Assembly: GCA_005518205.2 (NCBI GenBank)
Contig: RFFC02000008.1
Location: forward strand, 92,525-156,524
DNA from: Hormoscilla sp. GUM202
GTDB taxonomy: Bacteria > Cyanobacteriota > Cyanobacteriia > Cyanobacteriales > Desertifilaceae
Direction of reading: 5' to 3'
DNA: 64,000 bases
A program made the position numbers and the translations under genes. Below are positions 35,811-45,356 of the stretch, in pieces. Position 1 is the stretch's first letter. Each line of letters starts with the position of its first letter. The notes under the pieces were generated by a model. That model did not search any database. It was not told the origin of the DNA and worked only from the letters and a program-made list of their open reading frames with translations.

Positions 35811-36257
35811 TTACAGGTGGATAAAGGCGCGGATGCGATCGGCTATTGCTTGTTGACTTTTACGGCAAGTTTTGTAGCGAACTGCAACCGGTACGCGATC
35901 GCCCCTTTTCAGCACTAGAACCGTGCGGTAGCCAACCCGAGTATGACCTTTGCTGCGGGTTTTGTACTGTTCTACTTCTACTGTCGCGATCGCCCCGATC
36001 GCATGTTCTCTGACTTTTGTACCACACAATCCATATTCTGTCAAGATTACTAATCCCAGAATTTTGTCAATATAGCAGGTTTCGATTTGAGCGACAAGCA
36101 GGAGATAGAGGAGTCCGATAAAAAGTGCGATCGCGCCTATAAATATCACAAACAAGAAATAGAGTCCGATAGCAAGCCAAATGCTACCAACGATCCAGGC
36201 ACTCCAGGGGTAAGCACGGAGTGTCAGGCAAATGGGCGTTTGCTCAATTACTTTCAT
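35811..36257 (-). CDS. Conserved small membrane protein, PH-like fold possible
   Basis: From the ATG at 36257 (MKVIEQTPICLTLRAYPWSA) the protein has 148 residues. Two close hydrophobic segments occur near residues 22-60 (WIVGSIWLAIGLYFLFVIFI and ALFIGLLYLLLV). A hydrophilic C-terminal domain with alternating strands follows (CYIDKILGLVILTEYG, HAIGAIATVEVEQYK, RTVLVLKRGDRVPVAV). That plan resembles membrane-anchored PH-like (YdbS/YcxB-like) proteins, but I see no diagnostic motif. It is divergent from the gene at 36304, with 46 bp between starts. Confidence 0.6.
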   Translation of the reverse strand: MKVIEQTPICLTLRAYPWSAWIVGSIWLAIGLYFLFVIFIGAIALFIGLLYLLLVAQIETCYIDKILGLVILTEYGLCGTKVREHAIGAIATVEVEQYKTRSKGHTRVGYRTVLVLKRGDRVPVAVRYKTCRKSQQAIADRIRAFIHL

Positions 36258-36303
36258 GGTTTGCTGTATAATATGAAGGCGATCGCCCAACAGGAAGCTA
36301 ACT

Positions 36304-36604
36304 ATGCAAGATGTTATTGCGCCTTATTTGACTAGCACCTATAAGATGATTGAGTGTGCTTTCCCCGATGGCATAGATTCTCAATCTTATTTTCCCCTTT
36401 TGGCACTCCTTTACTATGAGATGTCCGATTTTTCTGAAGTTCGCAATCTAGCACGGGTTGTAGCTGAATGCACTGGGAAAAATTATGCTGTTGTCCTCAA
36501 TGACCTTTATCGAGTAAAATCAACCGATGTACGACCGGGCGATCGCTCCTGTGAAAGAGCGTCTGCTTGCTTGCGGTTACTCCGAGTGGTTGAAAGAGCA
36601 TTGA
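36304..36604 (+). pseudogene. Small conserved cyanobacterial protein, frameshifted
   Basis: From the ATG at 36304 the frame reads MQDVIAPYLTSTYKMIECAF, then YFPLLALLYYEMSDFSEV and VVAECTGKNYAVVLNDLY. Near 36540 it slips; the continuation in the next frame is APVKERLLACGYSEWLKEH, stop at 36602-36604. The total is about 99 residues. I know this type as a small hypothetical protein in cyanobacteria but cannot give a function. The stretch CCGATTTTTCTGAAGTTCG at 36423-36441 resembles the arm of a dispersed palindrome and may be an in-frame repeat insertion. Confidence 0.6.
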
Positions 36605-36702
36605 GTGGAGGCGATCGGGACAGGCGATTACTGTGTAACGGGTACATTTTTGCGGGCGCTACTACGAACCCGTTCCCAGGCGGGTGCCGGTGAATTCGGG
36701 TG

Positions 36703-36887
36703 GGGAGCATGTCAAGGCAAGTAAATAAGTATTTTCGCAAAAAAACCTCATTACCGGCTCCCTCGGTCAAAACAAAGAGGTTCTTGAGAGCGATTGGCCT
36801 CAAAACAGTTGCAAAACAAAAACGACTTGATAACTGCCCCCACCCAAATCCCACCCAAATCCCACCCAAATCCCACCCAAATCCCCT
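36703..36887. repeat. Dispersed ~190-bp repeat with 11-bp tandem tail, copy 2
   Basis: Matches 28200-28388. The tail has four 11-bp CCCAAATCCCA units at about 36842-36886. Confidence 0.8.
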
Positions 36888-37106
36888 ACATCATCACATA
36901 TAAGTCCAGATATAGTCATTAGATAACAAAAAATGAAAATTTTGGAATTTTATTAAGAACGCTCTCCCAGTGAGTTTATTTGGCAATGTATCTCATAGAT
37001 GCTAGCGGGAGATCGCGACCATGAAATATTATGAGATCGCCCATACTCCCCTGACCCAGAGTCTATTGTCACCTTTTAATTTTAACCCTGCTGTTCAAAG
37101 TGACCG
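36888..37106. other. Intergenic region
   Basis: Contains the shared AATGTATCTCATAGATGCTA segment near 36983 (also at 29840). No gene is supported. Confidence 0.4.
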
Positions 37107-37349
37107 TTCCATTAGTACCGTTCCTAGTCAAAGCTATGACAATGGTGGCGAAGGGAAGCTTTATAGGTTTGGATAGCATATCTCCAAAAGGGGGAACTCT
37201 CTCTGGTATGTGTAGCGATCGCAGCGGAAGCAGTTGGTTCTCTATTTTTTGAAAGTGGAGAAAAGAATCGCCTCCTTAAGCTATTTTGTGGAGGGTTAAC
37301 AATTGTACTCCTCATCATGTCTGTGGTTTCCCTACGTCTCAACAGATAA
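37107..37349 (+). pseudogene. Small membrane protein remnant, frameshifted
   Basis: Frame pieces read VPFLVKAMTMVAKGSF, then in another frame VWIAYLQKGELSLVCVAIAA, EAVGSLFFESGEKNRLLKLF and CGGLTIVLLIMSVVSLRLNR, with a stop at 37347-37349. The pieces look like one small multi-pass membrane protein with a frameshift near 37165. It precedes the membrane protein at 37472 on the same strand. Confidence 0.5.
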
Positions 37350-37471
37350 TTCTTACGCTCCAAGTATAGTTTCCTATTTTTCAATAGTGATGTTCGTTTT
37401 GACAGTCATAGCAAGTGGCACTTGCAAATTACTAAGCGAAAACTAATAATTTTTAGCGGGAGGTTCTCAAA

Positions 37472-37906
37472 ATGTTAGAAATCATGTTGTCAATAGCTGC
37501 TGTAGCATCTCTGGGTACTGTAATCACAGCAATTGTAACCCTCAAGCCTTGGGAGGGCAAAAAAAAGGTTTCACCGTCTTTAAGAGTCAAAGATGACAGT
37601 ATAGAAATAAGAGATCTTGAAGAGTCAGATAAACAAAGAATTCTCAATCTCCTGGAGAAAGAACTATCTACAATGACAGTAGGCGAGCTTGGTAATAGCG
37701 AAGCAGCAATTATCTTTGCTAATCGCATTAAACGATCGCCCCTTTCTGCTTGCAGGGGGCAATTTTTTTCACCTCCTGACCAGGCGATCTCCAATCAACC
37801 AGGTACGGAGGCGGAGCCTCCAAACTACGTTCCCAGGCGGAGCCTAGGAACGAGTATATTCCCTCTTCGCAATTGGGAGCATCTCAATGCATGTATTTGC
37901 GAATAG
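37472..37906 (+). CDS. Membrane-anchored small protein of unknown function
   Basis: The first ~75 residues look genuine: an N-terminal membrane segment (MLEIMLSIAAVASLGTVITA) followed by a cytoplasmic part, VSPSLRVKDDSIEIRDLEES and DKQRILNLLEKELSTM. The beta-strand/helix pattern of SLRVKDDSIEIRDL loosely recalls the effector-associated constant component domains of bacterial conflict systems, but this is only a resemblance. From about residue 100 the frame runs through AGGCGGAGCCT-type interspersed repeats (37800-37860), so the native C-terminus has probably been replaced. RBS-like GGGAGG lies just upstream of the ATG. Confidence 0.5.
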   Translation: MLEIMLSIAAVASLGTVITAIVTLKPWEGKKKVSPSLRVKDDSIEIRDLEESDKQRILNLLEKELSTMTVGELGNSEAAIIFANRIKRSPLSACRGQFFSPPDQAISNQPGTEAEPPNYVPRRSLGTSIFPLRNWEHLNACICE

Positions 37907-38065
37907 AAAATTGCTAATTGCGTATACGCAGTGCGCGACGCCGGAGCGCTATGGCGAATGGCGGAGCAATTCTCAACTTTCTCTTGCTCAATTTTCAATT
38001 TTCAATTGCTCAAGAAGCAAAACACCAGATGCACCCTTCGCAATTGTCCCTTCGCAATTGGCAAA
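37907..38065. other. Repeat-bearing intergenic region downstream of devB-like gene
   Basis: Contains a CGTATACGCAGTGCGCGACGC unit related to the 35-bp repeats at 53411-53480, and CAATTTTCAATTTTCAATTG heptamer-like repeats at about 37990-38010. Confidence 0.5.
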
Positions 38066-39490
38066 TCAAATCTCAATTCTGACCCGCACCTTCAAATTAG
38101 TTAAGCCAAAAACCTGTTTGCTATCTGACTCATCTAGCCGAATTTGTACTTCTACTACTCTCGCATCTTCTGCTGCTACCGGATCGCTATCCAACACGTC
38201 TTGTTTGCCAATTCTCAAGCCGATTTGATCTACCGTTCCCTGTAATTCTCCCTCAAAACCTCCATGTTCGCTAGTTACCACTGCCCGCTGACCTATCCTT
38301 ACTTTCCCTATATCTGTTTCATATACTTCTGCTACTGCATACATCCGATCGGTGTTTCCTATTTCCACAATCCCCTCTTCGCCCACTCTCTCTCCCGGAC
38401 GGGTATGGATTTTTAATATGCGACCATCTATGGGCGATCGCACGAAGGCTAATTCCAGTTCTGCTTGCGCCATACTCACTGCCGCGATCGCCCGTTCCAC
38501 TTCCGCTTCTACTGCTTTGACATCCACATCTCGCACCTCCGCAATTTGAGAGAGGGTTGCTTGGGCCCGGTTAATTTGCTGTTGCAGAGTTGATTCTATT
38601 TGATTCAAATTAGCTTGTGTTTCGACGATCTGCTTTTGTAAAGTCAACTGAGTTTTATTCAGATTCGCTCTGGCCTCATTCAACCGTTCCCTCGCCGTTT
38701 GCCAGATTAGCACCTTACTTTCAAACTCCGATGTGCTAATGGCACCATCTAACTGTAACTTCTGATAGCGAGTATACTCCCTTTCCGCATTCCCTAACTC
38801 TGCCTCTAATACTTTTATCGTCGCCTCTTGGGTAGCTGTTTCTCCCCTCAACTCCGCCTTTAACCGATCTATCCTCTCCTGGATAGTCGTAGTTTCTCCC
38901 CGCAGTTGAGCCTTCAGCCGCTCAATTTCTGCCTCTTGGGCCGCTATTTCTCCCGCTTTGGCACCAGCTCTTACCTGGCTCAGCTGCGCTTGGGCGATCG
39001 CCACTTCTTTTTTAGCCGTGTCTAACCGCGCTTTCAGGCGATCGCGGCTGTCCAGAATCCCCAGTACCTGTCCGACGCTGACTTGGTCCCCCTCTTCCAC
39101 CAGCAGTTTCGTAATCCTGCTAGTTCCGCCCTCGTTGGAGGTCGGACTGGAAAGGTTGACTACTTCTCCTTCCGGTTCCAGACGTCCCAAGGCCGTCACC
39201 GATGCGGCCACGGTACTGGGATTTGCTTGCACGGTCTGGGTCTGCTGTTCCTCTGAGTCGGACAACAGGCTGTAAACGCCAACCACCATCACGAAGGCAG
39301 TAGCACTGACTAAACCAATTACCCACCCACTGGTGGTTGCTTTTGACGAACTGCCATTGTCTGACTTTGGTTTCTGCCCCATAAACCAATCCGGGAAATG
39401 GTTGGCTCCCCTCCTTATGCTTCCAATTAGGGTAACACGACCGCCATCCTTCTTTTTCACTCTGCCATCTGAAGGGATTCGATTCGGCAT
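38066..39490 (-). CDS. devB: DevB-type ABC exporter membrane fusion protein (HlyD family)
   Basis: The start is the ATG at 39490 (MPNRIPSDGRVKK), with GAGAAG upstream; an alternative ATG is at 39382. The 474-residue protein has one membrane anchor (GWVIGLVSATAFVMVVGVYS) and the DevB-typical TALGRLEPEGEVVNLSSPTS. It then has a biotinyl-lipoyl strand region (LLVEEGDQVSVGQVLGILDS), a long coiled coil (about residues 140-340) and the closing barrel (FVRSPIDGRILKIHTRPGER). DevB works with DevC and DevA and TolC in glycolipid or related export. No devC or devA lies beside it in this window, so it is an orphan or acts with distant partners. Confidence 0.85.
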   Translation of the reverse strand: MPNRIPSDGRVKKKDGGRVTLIGSIRRGANHFPDWFMGQKPKSDNGSSSKATTSGWVIGLVSATAFVMVVGVYSLLSDSEEQQTQTVQANPSTVAASVTALGRLEPEGEVVNLSSPTSNEGGTSRITKLLVEEGDQVSVGQVLGILDSRDRLKARLDTAKKEVAIAQAQLSQVRAGAKAGEIAAQEAEIERLKAQLRGETTTIQERIDRLKAELRGETATQEATIKVLEAELGNAEREYTRYQKLQLDGAISTSEFESKVLIWQTARERLNEARANLNKTQLTLQKQIVETQANLNQIESTLQQQINRAQATLSQIAEVRDVDVKAVEAEVERAIAAVSMAQAELELAFVRSPIDGRILKIHTRPGERVGEEGIVEIGNTDRMYAVAEVYETDIGKVRIGQRAVVTSEHGGFEGELQGTVDQIGLRIGKQDVLDSDPVAAEDARVVEVQIRLDESDSKQVFGLTNLKVRVRIEI

Positions 39491-39502
39491 CAAGCTTCTC
39501 AA

Positions 39503-39812
39503 TTACATCTCATCTAACTGTCAATCATATCAATGTTTGCCAATTGCTCAAACATTGTTTCTACTGTCCTGTCCCTGACTGCTATGAAAAAATACAATAT
39601 CATTTTTGTCCAGGGACAGGCAAGTCAATTTCCTCATCGGGGGTGAGGCCCCTTCCTCCGCTACCTGGTACATTTGACTAATGGCCCATGCTGCGGACCG
39701 CACCGGTTTCCGGGCTCGTTCGCTCCGGTCTGGCCTGCTAATAGTTGTTCTGGCCGATTTTTCTGAGGTTTGTAGTGAGGACTTCCGTCCTCACTACAAA
39801 CCTCAGATCGTC
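39503..39812. other. Intergenic region between devB-like gene and mfd
   Basis: No gene is supported. It contains the 44-bp palindrome at 39763-39806, listed separately. Confidence 0.5.
39763..39806. repeat. 44-bp perfect palindrome (20-bp arms), copy 1
   Basis: Arms CTGAGGTTTGTAGTGAGGAC (39763-39782) and its reverse complement (39787-39806) enclose TTCC. The identical element lies at 54990-55033, also preceded by GATTTTT. Confidence 0.93.
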
Positions 39813-39867
39813 AATCACAATTATTTGCGAGGTTAATTGAGTATAATACTACTCACTAATTGTGATT
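39813..39867 (+). promoter_or_regulatory. Inverted repeat and -10-like box upstream of mfd
   Basis: AATCACAATTA at 39813-39823 is inverted at 39857-39867 (TAATTGTGATT), and TATAAT lies between them at 39842-39847. It is 38 bp before the mfd ATG. It could be an operator around the mfd promoter; no well-spaced -35 is visible. Confidence 0.45.
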
Positions 39868-39905
39868 ATAGTGCAGCAATTCATTGACTTTCAACCATTT
39901 TTCCT

Positions 39906-42900
39906 ATGGCCTTCTCTGCAATTATTCGCGAAATCGAACGCTCTGGGCTGACAAAGGAACTGCTCGGAAAACTGCAACGGTCCGGGTGCCTGCATCTCCA
40001 GGGCATCCCCCGCTTCCCAAAAGGATTGGTGGCCTCCGCTTTGGCTCAGGCCCAGAAACGCCCTCTGTTCGTAGTTACTGCTACTACGGAAGAAGCTAGT
40101 CGCTGGGTTACTCAGCTGGAGGCGATGGGTTGGCAGATTTGCCATTTTTATCCTACCTCGGAAGCTTCTCCCTATGAACCTTTTGACCCTGAGTCGGAAA
40201 TGATTTGGGGTCAAATACAGGTCTTGGCCGATTTGGTCGCTCAATCTGCTGTAGGAGATAATCTGGCGATCGTTGCTACCGAGCGATCGCTCCAACCCCA
40301 TCTTCCCCCACCTGATGCCCTTAAACCTTACTTTATTCCCCTACAACAGGGGATGTCTTTTGAGCAACAGACCCTCGATCGTCAACTCGCTCAACTGGGT
40401 TACGATCGCGTGCCCCTGGTGGAAACAGAAGGGCAATGGAGTCGCCGGGGTGATATTGTTGACATCTTCCCCGTTGCTTCGGAATTGCCCGTCCGCTTGG
40501 AATGGTTTGGAGATGAACTCGAACAACTGCGGGAGTTTGACCCCAGCACTCAGCGAGCGATCGATTTTTCGCGCAGCGATCGCATTAACCAGCTAATCCT
40601 CACACCTACGGATTTTGCTCCCATTATCAAGGCCCATCTCCAACAGGATGTAGAAGAATCAGAAGGGATCCGACGCTTTCTGGGACTAGCTTTTCATGGG
40701 CCCGCTTCTTTACTCGACTACTTGCCCGATCGCACCTTAATTGCCATTGACGAACCCATCCAATCTGCTGCCCATAGCAATAGCTGGTTGGCCCACGCTG
40801 AAGAACAATGGACTGTGGTGAATCGGGAAATATCCTTGCCGAAAATTCATCGGACGTTTGCGGAATCTTTGGCAGCAGCAGCCCCATTCAAGCAATTACA
40901 TTTATCGGAACTAGGAACGGAAACTGCCCCGACTGAAAACAGTATTAATCTGGCGACCCGCCCAGTGCCAGTTTTGCCCCATCAATTTGCGAAACTGGCC
41001 CAAACTATCAGAGAAGAAGCAGTTAAGCGCTTTTCTACCTTTGTGGTCTCCGCCCAACCTTCCCGTTCCGTTGCCCTCTTGCAAGAACATGATTGTCCTG
41101 CCCATTTCGTCCCTAACCCCCGGGACTATCCTGCTATTGATAAACTGCTGTTAATGTATACCCCCGTCGCCCTCAAATATTCCGGAGGGGCAGAATTGGA
41201 AGGGTTCCTTCTCCCCACTTTCCGCATGCTGGTGGTGACCGATCGGGAGTTCTACGGTCAGCATTCCCTAGCAACCCCTACCTACGTGCGCAAACGCCGT
41301 CGCGCTGCTTCCAAACAGGTGGACCCCAACAAGCTGCAACCGGGAGATTATGTCGTTCACCGCCATCATGGCATCGGCAAATTTATCAAGCTAGAAAACC
41401 TGACGATTAACAATGAAACCCGCGAGTATCTGGCGATCGAATATGCCGATGGTTTGCTGCGGGTGGCAGCCGACCAGTTGGGGACTTTGTCCCGGTTTAG
41501 AACTGCTGCTGGCCAGAAACCCCAATTGCATAAGTTAACTGGCAAAACCTGGGAGAAGACTAAGAATAAAGTCCGGAAAAATGTCAAGAAACTGGCCGTT
41601 GACTTGATCGGACTCTACGCCCAGCGATCGCAGCAAACGGGATTTGCCTATCCGGAAGATTCTCTCTGGCAAAGGGAATTAGAAGAATCTTTTCCCTATC
41701 AACCGACGCCGGACCAGTTGAAGGCCACTCAAGATGTCAAACGGGATCTGGAGTCTCCACGACCGATGGACAGATTGGTTTGCGGTGATGTGGGTTTCGG
41801 GAAAACGGAAGTGGCCATTAGATGCATCTTCAAAGCCGTTACCGCTGGCAAGCAGGTGGCTTTACTTGCCCCGACGACTATCCTCACTCAACAGCATTAT
41901 CATACCCTGAAAGAACGCTTTGCTCCTTACCCCATTCATGTGGGTTTACTCAACCGCTTCCGCACCCCTGAGGAACGCCGGGAAATCCACAAGCGACTGG
42001 CTACGGGGGAATTAGATATGGTGGTGGGCACTCAAGCAATTCTCAGTAAGGATGTGAAATTCCGGGATTTAGGCTTGTTGGTGGTTGATGAAGAACAGCG
42101 TTTTGGCGTCAATCAAAAGGAAAAGATTAAAGCCCTGAAAACTCAGGTGGATGTCCTGACTCTCTCGGCCACCCCTATTCCTCGCACTCTGTATATGTCC
42201 CTGTCTGGGGTCAGGGACATGAGTCTGATTACTACTCCTCCTCCCGGACGCCGGGCCATTAAAACTCATCTTTTACCCTACGATCGAGATGCCGTCAAAA
42301 CTGCTATTCGTCAAGAGTTGGATCGCGGCGGTCAAGTTTTTTATGTCGTCCCCCGCATCGAGGGCATTGAAGAAATTAGCAGTAAACTCCGGGAGATGAT
42401 TCCTGGGGCCCGCATGGCGATCGCCCACGGGCAAATGCTGGATAATGAGTTAGAAACTACCATGCTGAGATTCAGCAGCGGCGAAGCAGATATCATGGTC
42501 TGCACTACCATTATCGAATCTGGTTTAGATATCCCCAGGGTGAACACCATCTTGATCGAAGATGCCCAACTTTTCGGGCTTGCTCAACTGTACCAATTGC
42601 GGGGACGAGTGGGACGGGCGGGCATTCAAGCTCATGCTTGGCTATTTTACCCCCATGAGAAACTTTCAGATGTGGCCCGCAAGCGCTTGCGGGCCATTCA
42701 GGAATTTACTCAACTGGGTTCCGGTTATCAATTGGCAGTGCGGGATATGGAAATTCGCGGCGTTGGCAATCTCTTGGGGGTCGAACAGTCCGGACAGATG
42801 GATGCCATCGGCTTCGATCTATATATGGAAATGCTGCAAGAGGCCATCCGCGAAATTCAAGGACAAAAAATTACTCAAGTTGACGATACTCAAATTGACC

Positions 42901-43331
42901 TCAGTCTCACGGCCTTTATCCCTGCTAATTATATCCCCGATCTGGAACAGAAAATGAGTGCTTATCGCGCTGTGGCCTCTGCCAGTTCCCGCACTGAGTT
43001 GACCCAAATTGCCGCTGGTTGGAGCGATCGCTACGGTTCCATCCCCGCCCCAGCCCAGCAACTATTGCGGGTGATGACAGTCAAGCAGGTGGCCAAATCC
43101 CTCGGTTTCTCTCGCATTAAACCCGAGGGGAAACAGCATGTCGCTATGGAAACGCCCATGGAGGAACCGGCCTGGAATTTACTTAAAGAAAAGCTGCCAT
43201 CACATTTGCGATCGCGCTTTGTCTACAGCAAGGGTAAAGTCACAGTTCGGGGTTTAGCAGTTCTCCCTGCTGACAAGCAGCTGGAAAACCTGATTGACTG
43301 GTTGGGTAAGATGCAAGGGGCAAAGCCTTGA
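39906..43331 (+). CDS. mfd: Transcription-repair coupling factor
   Basis: Mfd removes RNA polymerase stalled at lesions and recruits UvrA. The 1141 residues are full length. The N-terminal UvrB-like region (residues ~10-340) includes [15 protein letters not shown]. The CarD-like RNA-polymerase interaction domain (about 475-570) includes [15 protein letters not shown] and [13 protein letters not shown]. The helicase core has [17 protein letters not shown] (Walker A, ~628), [17 protein letters not shown] (~725), [13 protein letters not shown] and [18 protein letters not shown]. The QLRGRVGR motif and the C-terminal TRCF domain ([17 protein letters not shown]) complete it. The frame is intact. 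The start [15 protein letters not shown] is the first ATG after the palindromic repeat and inverted repeat upstream. Confidence 0.97.
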   Translation: MAFSAIIREIERSGLTKELLGKLQRSGCLHLQGIPRFPKGLVASALAQAQKRPLFVVTATTEEASRWVTQLEAMGWQICHFYPTSEASPYEPFDPESEMIWGQIQVLADLVAQSAVGDNLAIVATERSLQPHLPPPDALKPYFIPLQQGMSFEQQTLDRQLAQLGYDRVPLVETEGQWSRRGDIVDIFPVASELPVRLEWFGDELEQLREFDPSTQRAIDFSRSDRINQLILTPTDFAPIIKAHLQQDVEESEGIRRFLGLAFHGPASLLDYLPDRTLIAIDEPIQSAAHSNSWLAHAEEQWTVVNREISLPKIHRTFAESLAAAAPFKQLHLSELGTETAPTENSINLATRPVPVLPHQFAKLAQTIREEAVKRFSTFVVSAQPSRSVALLQEHDCPAHFVPNPRDYPAIDKLLLMYTPVALKYSGGAELEGFLLPTFRMLVVTDREFYGQHSLATPTYVRKRRRAASKQVDPNKLQPGDYVVHRHHGIGKFIKLENLTINNETREYLAIEYADGLLRVAADQLGTLSRFRTAAGQKPQLHKLTGKTWEKTKNKVRKNVKKLAVDLIGLYAQRSQQTGFAYPEDSLWQRELEESFPYQPTPDQLKATQDVKRDLESPRPMDRLVCGDVGFGKTEVAIRCIFKAVTAGKQVALLAPTTILTQQHYHTLKERFAPYPIHVGLLNRFRTPEERREIHKRLATGELDMVVGTQAILSKDVKFRDLGLLVVDEEQRFGVNQKEKIKALKTQVDVLTLSATPIPRTLYMSLSGVRDMSLITTPPPGRRAIKTHLLPYDRDAVKTAIRQELDRGGQVFYVVPRIEGIEEISSKLREMIPGARMAIAHGQMLDNELETTMLRFSSGEADIMVCTTIIESGLDIPRVNTILIEDAQLFGLAQLYQLRGRVGRAGIQAHAWLFYPHEKLSDVARKRLRAIQEFTQLGSGYQLAVRDMEIRGVGNLLGVEQSGQMDAIGFDLYMEMLQEAIREIQGQKITQVDDTQIDLSLTAFIPANYIPDLEQKMSAYRAVASASSRTELTQIAAGWSDRYGSIPAPAQQLLRVMTVKQVAKSLGFSRIKPEGKQHVAMETPMEEPAWNLLKEKLPSHLRSRFVYSKGKVTVRGLAVLPADKQLENLIDWLGKMQGAKP

Positions 43332-43574
43332 CAATTAGTGAATATTGACATATTGCTGGGCCGGGTACGTTCCCAGGCAGCGCATCCCGGAGCAGGCGCG
43401 CTGCCCAGCGCCTGCGGAGAGGAGAGCAGCCAGGGAACTCGGCTTTATGTCGGTTAAAACTGAGATCTTGCACCATTCGCAACTAGAGGCGGAGCCTCGA
43501 TAGCTCGTTCCCTGGCGAACGAGGGTAAATGAGCAACAGGTAACAAATTGGTGATGTATTGGAGACAACTATCA
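43332..43574. repeat. Intergenic repeats of GGAGCCTC and GAGATCTTGCACCATTC type
   Basis: GAGATCTTGCACCATTCGC at about 43461-43480 matches the arm of the 200-bp element at 49797-49996. It is followed by GAGGCGGAGCCTCGATAGCT and a CGTTCCCTGGCGAACGAGG hairpin. No gene is supported. Confidence 0.6.
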
Positions 43575-43856
43575 TTATGGCATCAATTTGTTGAGGACTT
43601 GAATATCATGTTCTAGTTCGGCTTCATTATAGTGCAGATAGACTTCTCTTTCCTTGAGAAACTTATCTACTTCATAGCGACAAGACAAGTTTAGCATCCA
43701 CCGCACCTGTCCTGCGGTCAGGATCCCAGCGCGATAACCTTCCACTGCGAGTGCTTCCAGGGTTCGCTGTTCGAGATCGCCCCATTCTTCTTCGATGTAG
43801 CACGCCACATTTTCTGGTATTTCGATGGTGATTTGCCTCTTTTTTTCCTGACTCAT
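43575..43856 (-). CDS. UPF0175-family protein (antitoxin-like)
   Basis: This 93-residue protein starts MSQEKKRQITIEIPENVACY. It has the UPF0175 core: TLEALAVEGYRAGILTAGQV and RWMLNLSCRYEVDKFLKERE, then VYLHYNEAELEHD. UPF0175 proteins commonly pair with a PIN-like DUF3368 toxin encoded just downstream with a short overlap. No such gene follows on the minus strand here; the 240 bp before mfd's end hold only repeats. It may be an orphan antitoxin-like protein. Confidence 0.85.
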   Translation of the reverse strand: MSQEKKRQITIEIPENVACYIEEEWGDLEQRTLEALAVEGYRAGILTAGQVRWMLNLSCRYEVDKFLKEREVYLHYNEAELEHDIQVLNKLMP

Positions 43857-43982
43857 ATTTGACTATCCTGGTGAGCTAACATTTAACATGATAACCGTCT
43901 TGCCTGTGCTATCCTATGGCTAGGATCGGAAGGGCGATCTGCCCCCCGATCGCCGCTCGTCCCATTACGGGAATATCGGATA

Positions 43983-45005
43983 CAGCATTTATCATAAAGA
44001 TGAGGTACAATAGTGAGGTCAGCAGTAGAACCCTCGAAAACCATGAAGCCCTATTCAGTCGATCTCCGCCAGAAAATTATAGAAACCTATGAAAATGAGG
44101 AGATATCACAAAGACAACTAGCCAAAAGATTCCGAGTAGCATTCAGTTTCGTTATCAAAATTCTCAAGCAGTACCGGTCCACTGGCAACTTGAAGCCGGG
44201 TATTAGCACCGGTCGTCCCCTCAAGCTCAACCAGTCCCAACAGGAAAAGCTCAAAGTTTTAGTAGAGGAAAATAATGATTGGACATTGTCAGAATATCAG
44301 TCAGAATTAGAAAAACAGACGGAGGTAAAAGTCAGCCGTTCCACAATAGACAGAATGATTAAACGGTCGGGATTGACCGTAAAAAAAAAGGCATTACATC
44401 CGACGGAAAAGAGAAGTTCTCGAGTTCAGCAGTTAAGGTTAGACTACTGGAAAGAGATAGAAGGAATTGAGCCTACTGACCTCATTTTTCTGGATGAATC
44501 GGGCTGCAACCTGGCTTTAACACGGATGTATGCCCGCTCACAATGTGGTCTGAGAGCTTATGGAAGTAAACCCAGTAAGCGAGGACAAAATGTTTCAATA
44601 GTTGGGGCAGTTAGTCTCAATGGGATAGTGAGTTCATTGAATATTTTAGGTGCTTATGATAGCTTAACATTTGAGGCATTTGTGATTCGACACTTAGTGC
44701 CAAAGCTGTGGAAAGGAGCTTGTGTTGTGATGGACAACTGTACAATTCATAAGGGAGATGTAATCCGACAAGCTATTGAAAAAGTGGGGGCGCGGTTAGT
44801 CTATCTTCCTCCTTATTCGCCAGACTTCTCTCCAATTGAAAATATTTGGTCAAAGCTGAAGAGTTATCTCAAGAAACTAGAAGCCAGAACCTATCGGGCC
44901 TTAGTAGATGGCATTCAGGAGGGCTTTGCTACCATCAACCTGCAAGATATCCACAACTGGTTCACCCACTGTTGCTACTGTACCTCACCATTTTGATAAA
45001 TGCTA
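43983..45005 (+). mobile_element. IS630-family element B, copy 2 (1023 bp)
   Basis: Bounded by TA at 43981-43982 and 45006-45007. It has the same length and the same encoded transposase as 10666-11688, inverted. The neighbouring UPF0175 gene is not disrupted. Confidence 0.94.
44043..44996 (+). CDS. IS630-family transposase (copy 2)
   Basis: The 317 residues are identical to the product at 10675-11628: an N-terminal paired helix-turn-helix, then DDE motifs LIFLDESGCN, VVMDNCTIHKGD and LPPYSPDFSPIENIW. The start is the ATG at 44043; a GTG at 44013 in frame is less likely. Identical copies in both orientations, 33 kb apart, could support inversion by homologous recombination. Confidence 0.95.
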   Translation: MKPYSVDLRQKIIETYENEEISQRQLAKRFRVAFSFVIKILKQYRSTGNLKPGISTGRPLKLNQSQQEKLKVLVEENNDWTLSEYQSELEKQTEVKVSRSTIDRMIKRSGLTVKKKALHPTEKRSSRVQQLRLDYWKEIEGIEPTDLIFLDESGCNLALTRMYARSQCGLRAYGSKPSKRGQNVSIVGAVSLNGIVSSLNILGAYDSLTFEAFVIRHLVPKLWKGACVVMDNCTIHKGDVIRQAIEKVGARLVYLPPYSPDFSPIENIWSKLKSYLKKLEARTYRALVDGIQEGFATINLQDIHNWFTHCCYCTSPF

Positions 45006-45044
45006 TAGAATAGAACAGATAACCCCAAGAGTAGCAAAGAAACC

Positions 45045-45356
45045 ATGATTACTGACGATCTGGGCAAATCGTTGCACGATAAAGCCACGCGAGGCGAGGT
45101 GCTGTCTGATGCAGAACAAGCGCAGTTAGAACAGTGGTATGCTCGCCAGGATCTCCAAGAGAGCACTATGTTGGAGTTAGCCGCGCCTACAGAAACATTA
45201 ACGAAACTGCGAGAGCAAGTTGACGGTGCATTAGCAGAATTATTGGCCGTCACGCAAAGCATTCAAGAGCTGGCAGCGGAAAATGAAGTCCTGCGGAATG
45301 AGCTTGTTGTTCTTCGCCGCCAACTGACCCCTTTTCTCACCTCCCAATCAGTATGA
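45045..45356 (+). CDS. Small coiled-coil protein paired with an HNH endonuclease
   Basis: This 103-residue protein starts MITDDLGKSLHDKATRGEVL. The motif LSDAEQAQLEQWYARQDLQE is a conserved opening in similar cyanobacterial proteins. A coiled coil follows (TETLTKLREQVDGALAELLA and VTQSIQELAAENEVLRNELV). Its stop overlaps the HNH gene start by 4 bases (ATGA), so the two are co-translated. The function is unknown; a regulatory or antitoxin-like role for the HNH partner is conceivable but unsupported by motif. Confidence 0.8.
   Translation: MITDDLGKSLHDKATRGEVLSDAEQAQLEQWYARQDLQESTMLELAAPTETLTKLREQVDGALAELLAVTQSIQELAAENEVLRNELVVLRRQLTPFLTSQSV

Noticed and set aside
37124-37384. Minus-strand 86-residue frame
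   Set aside because: Antisense to a frameshifted membrane-protein remnant that reads better on the plus strand.
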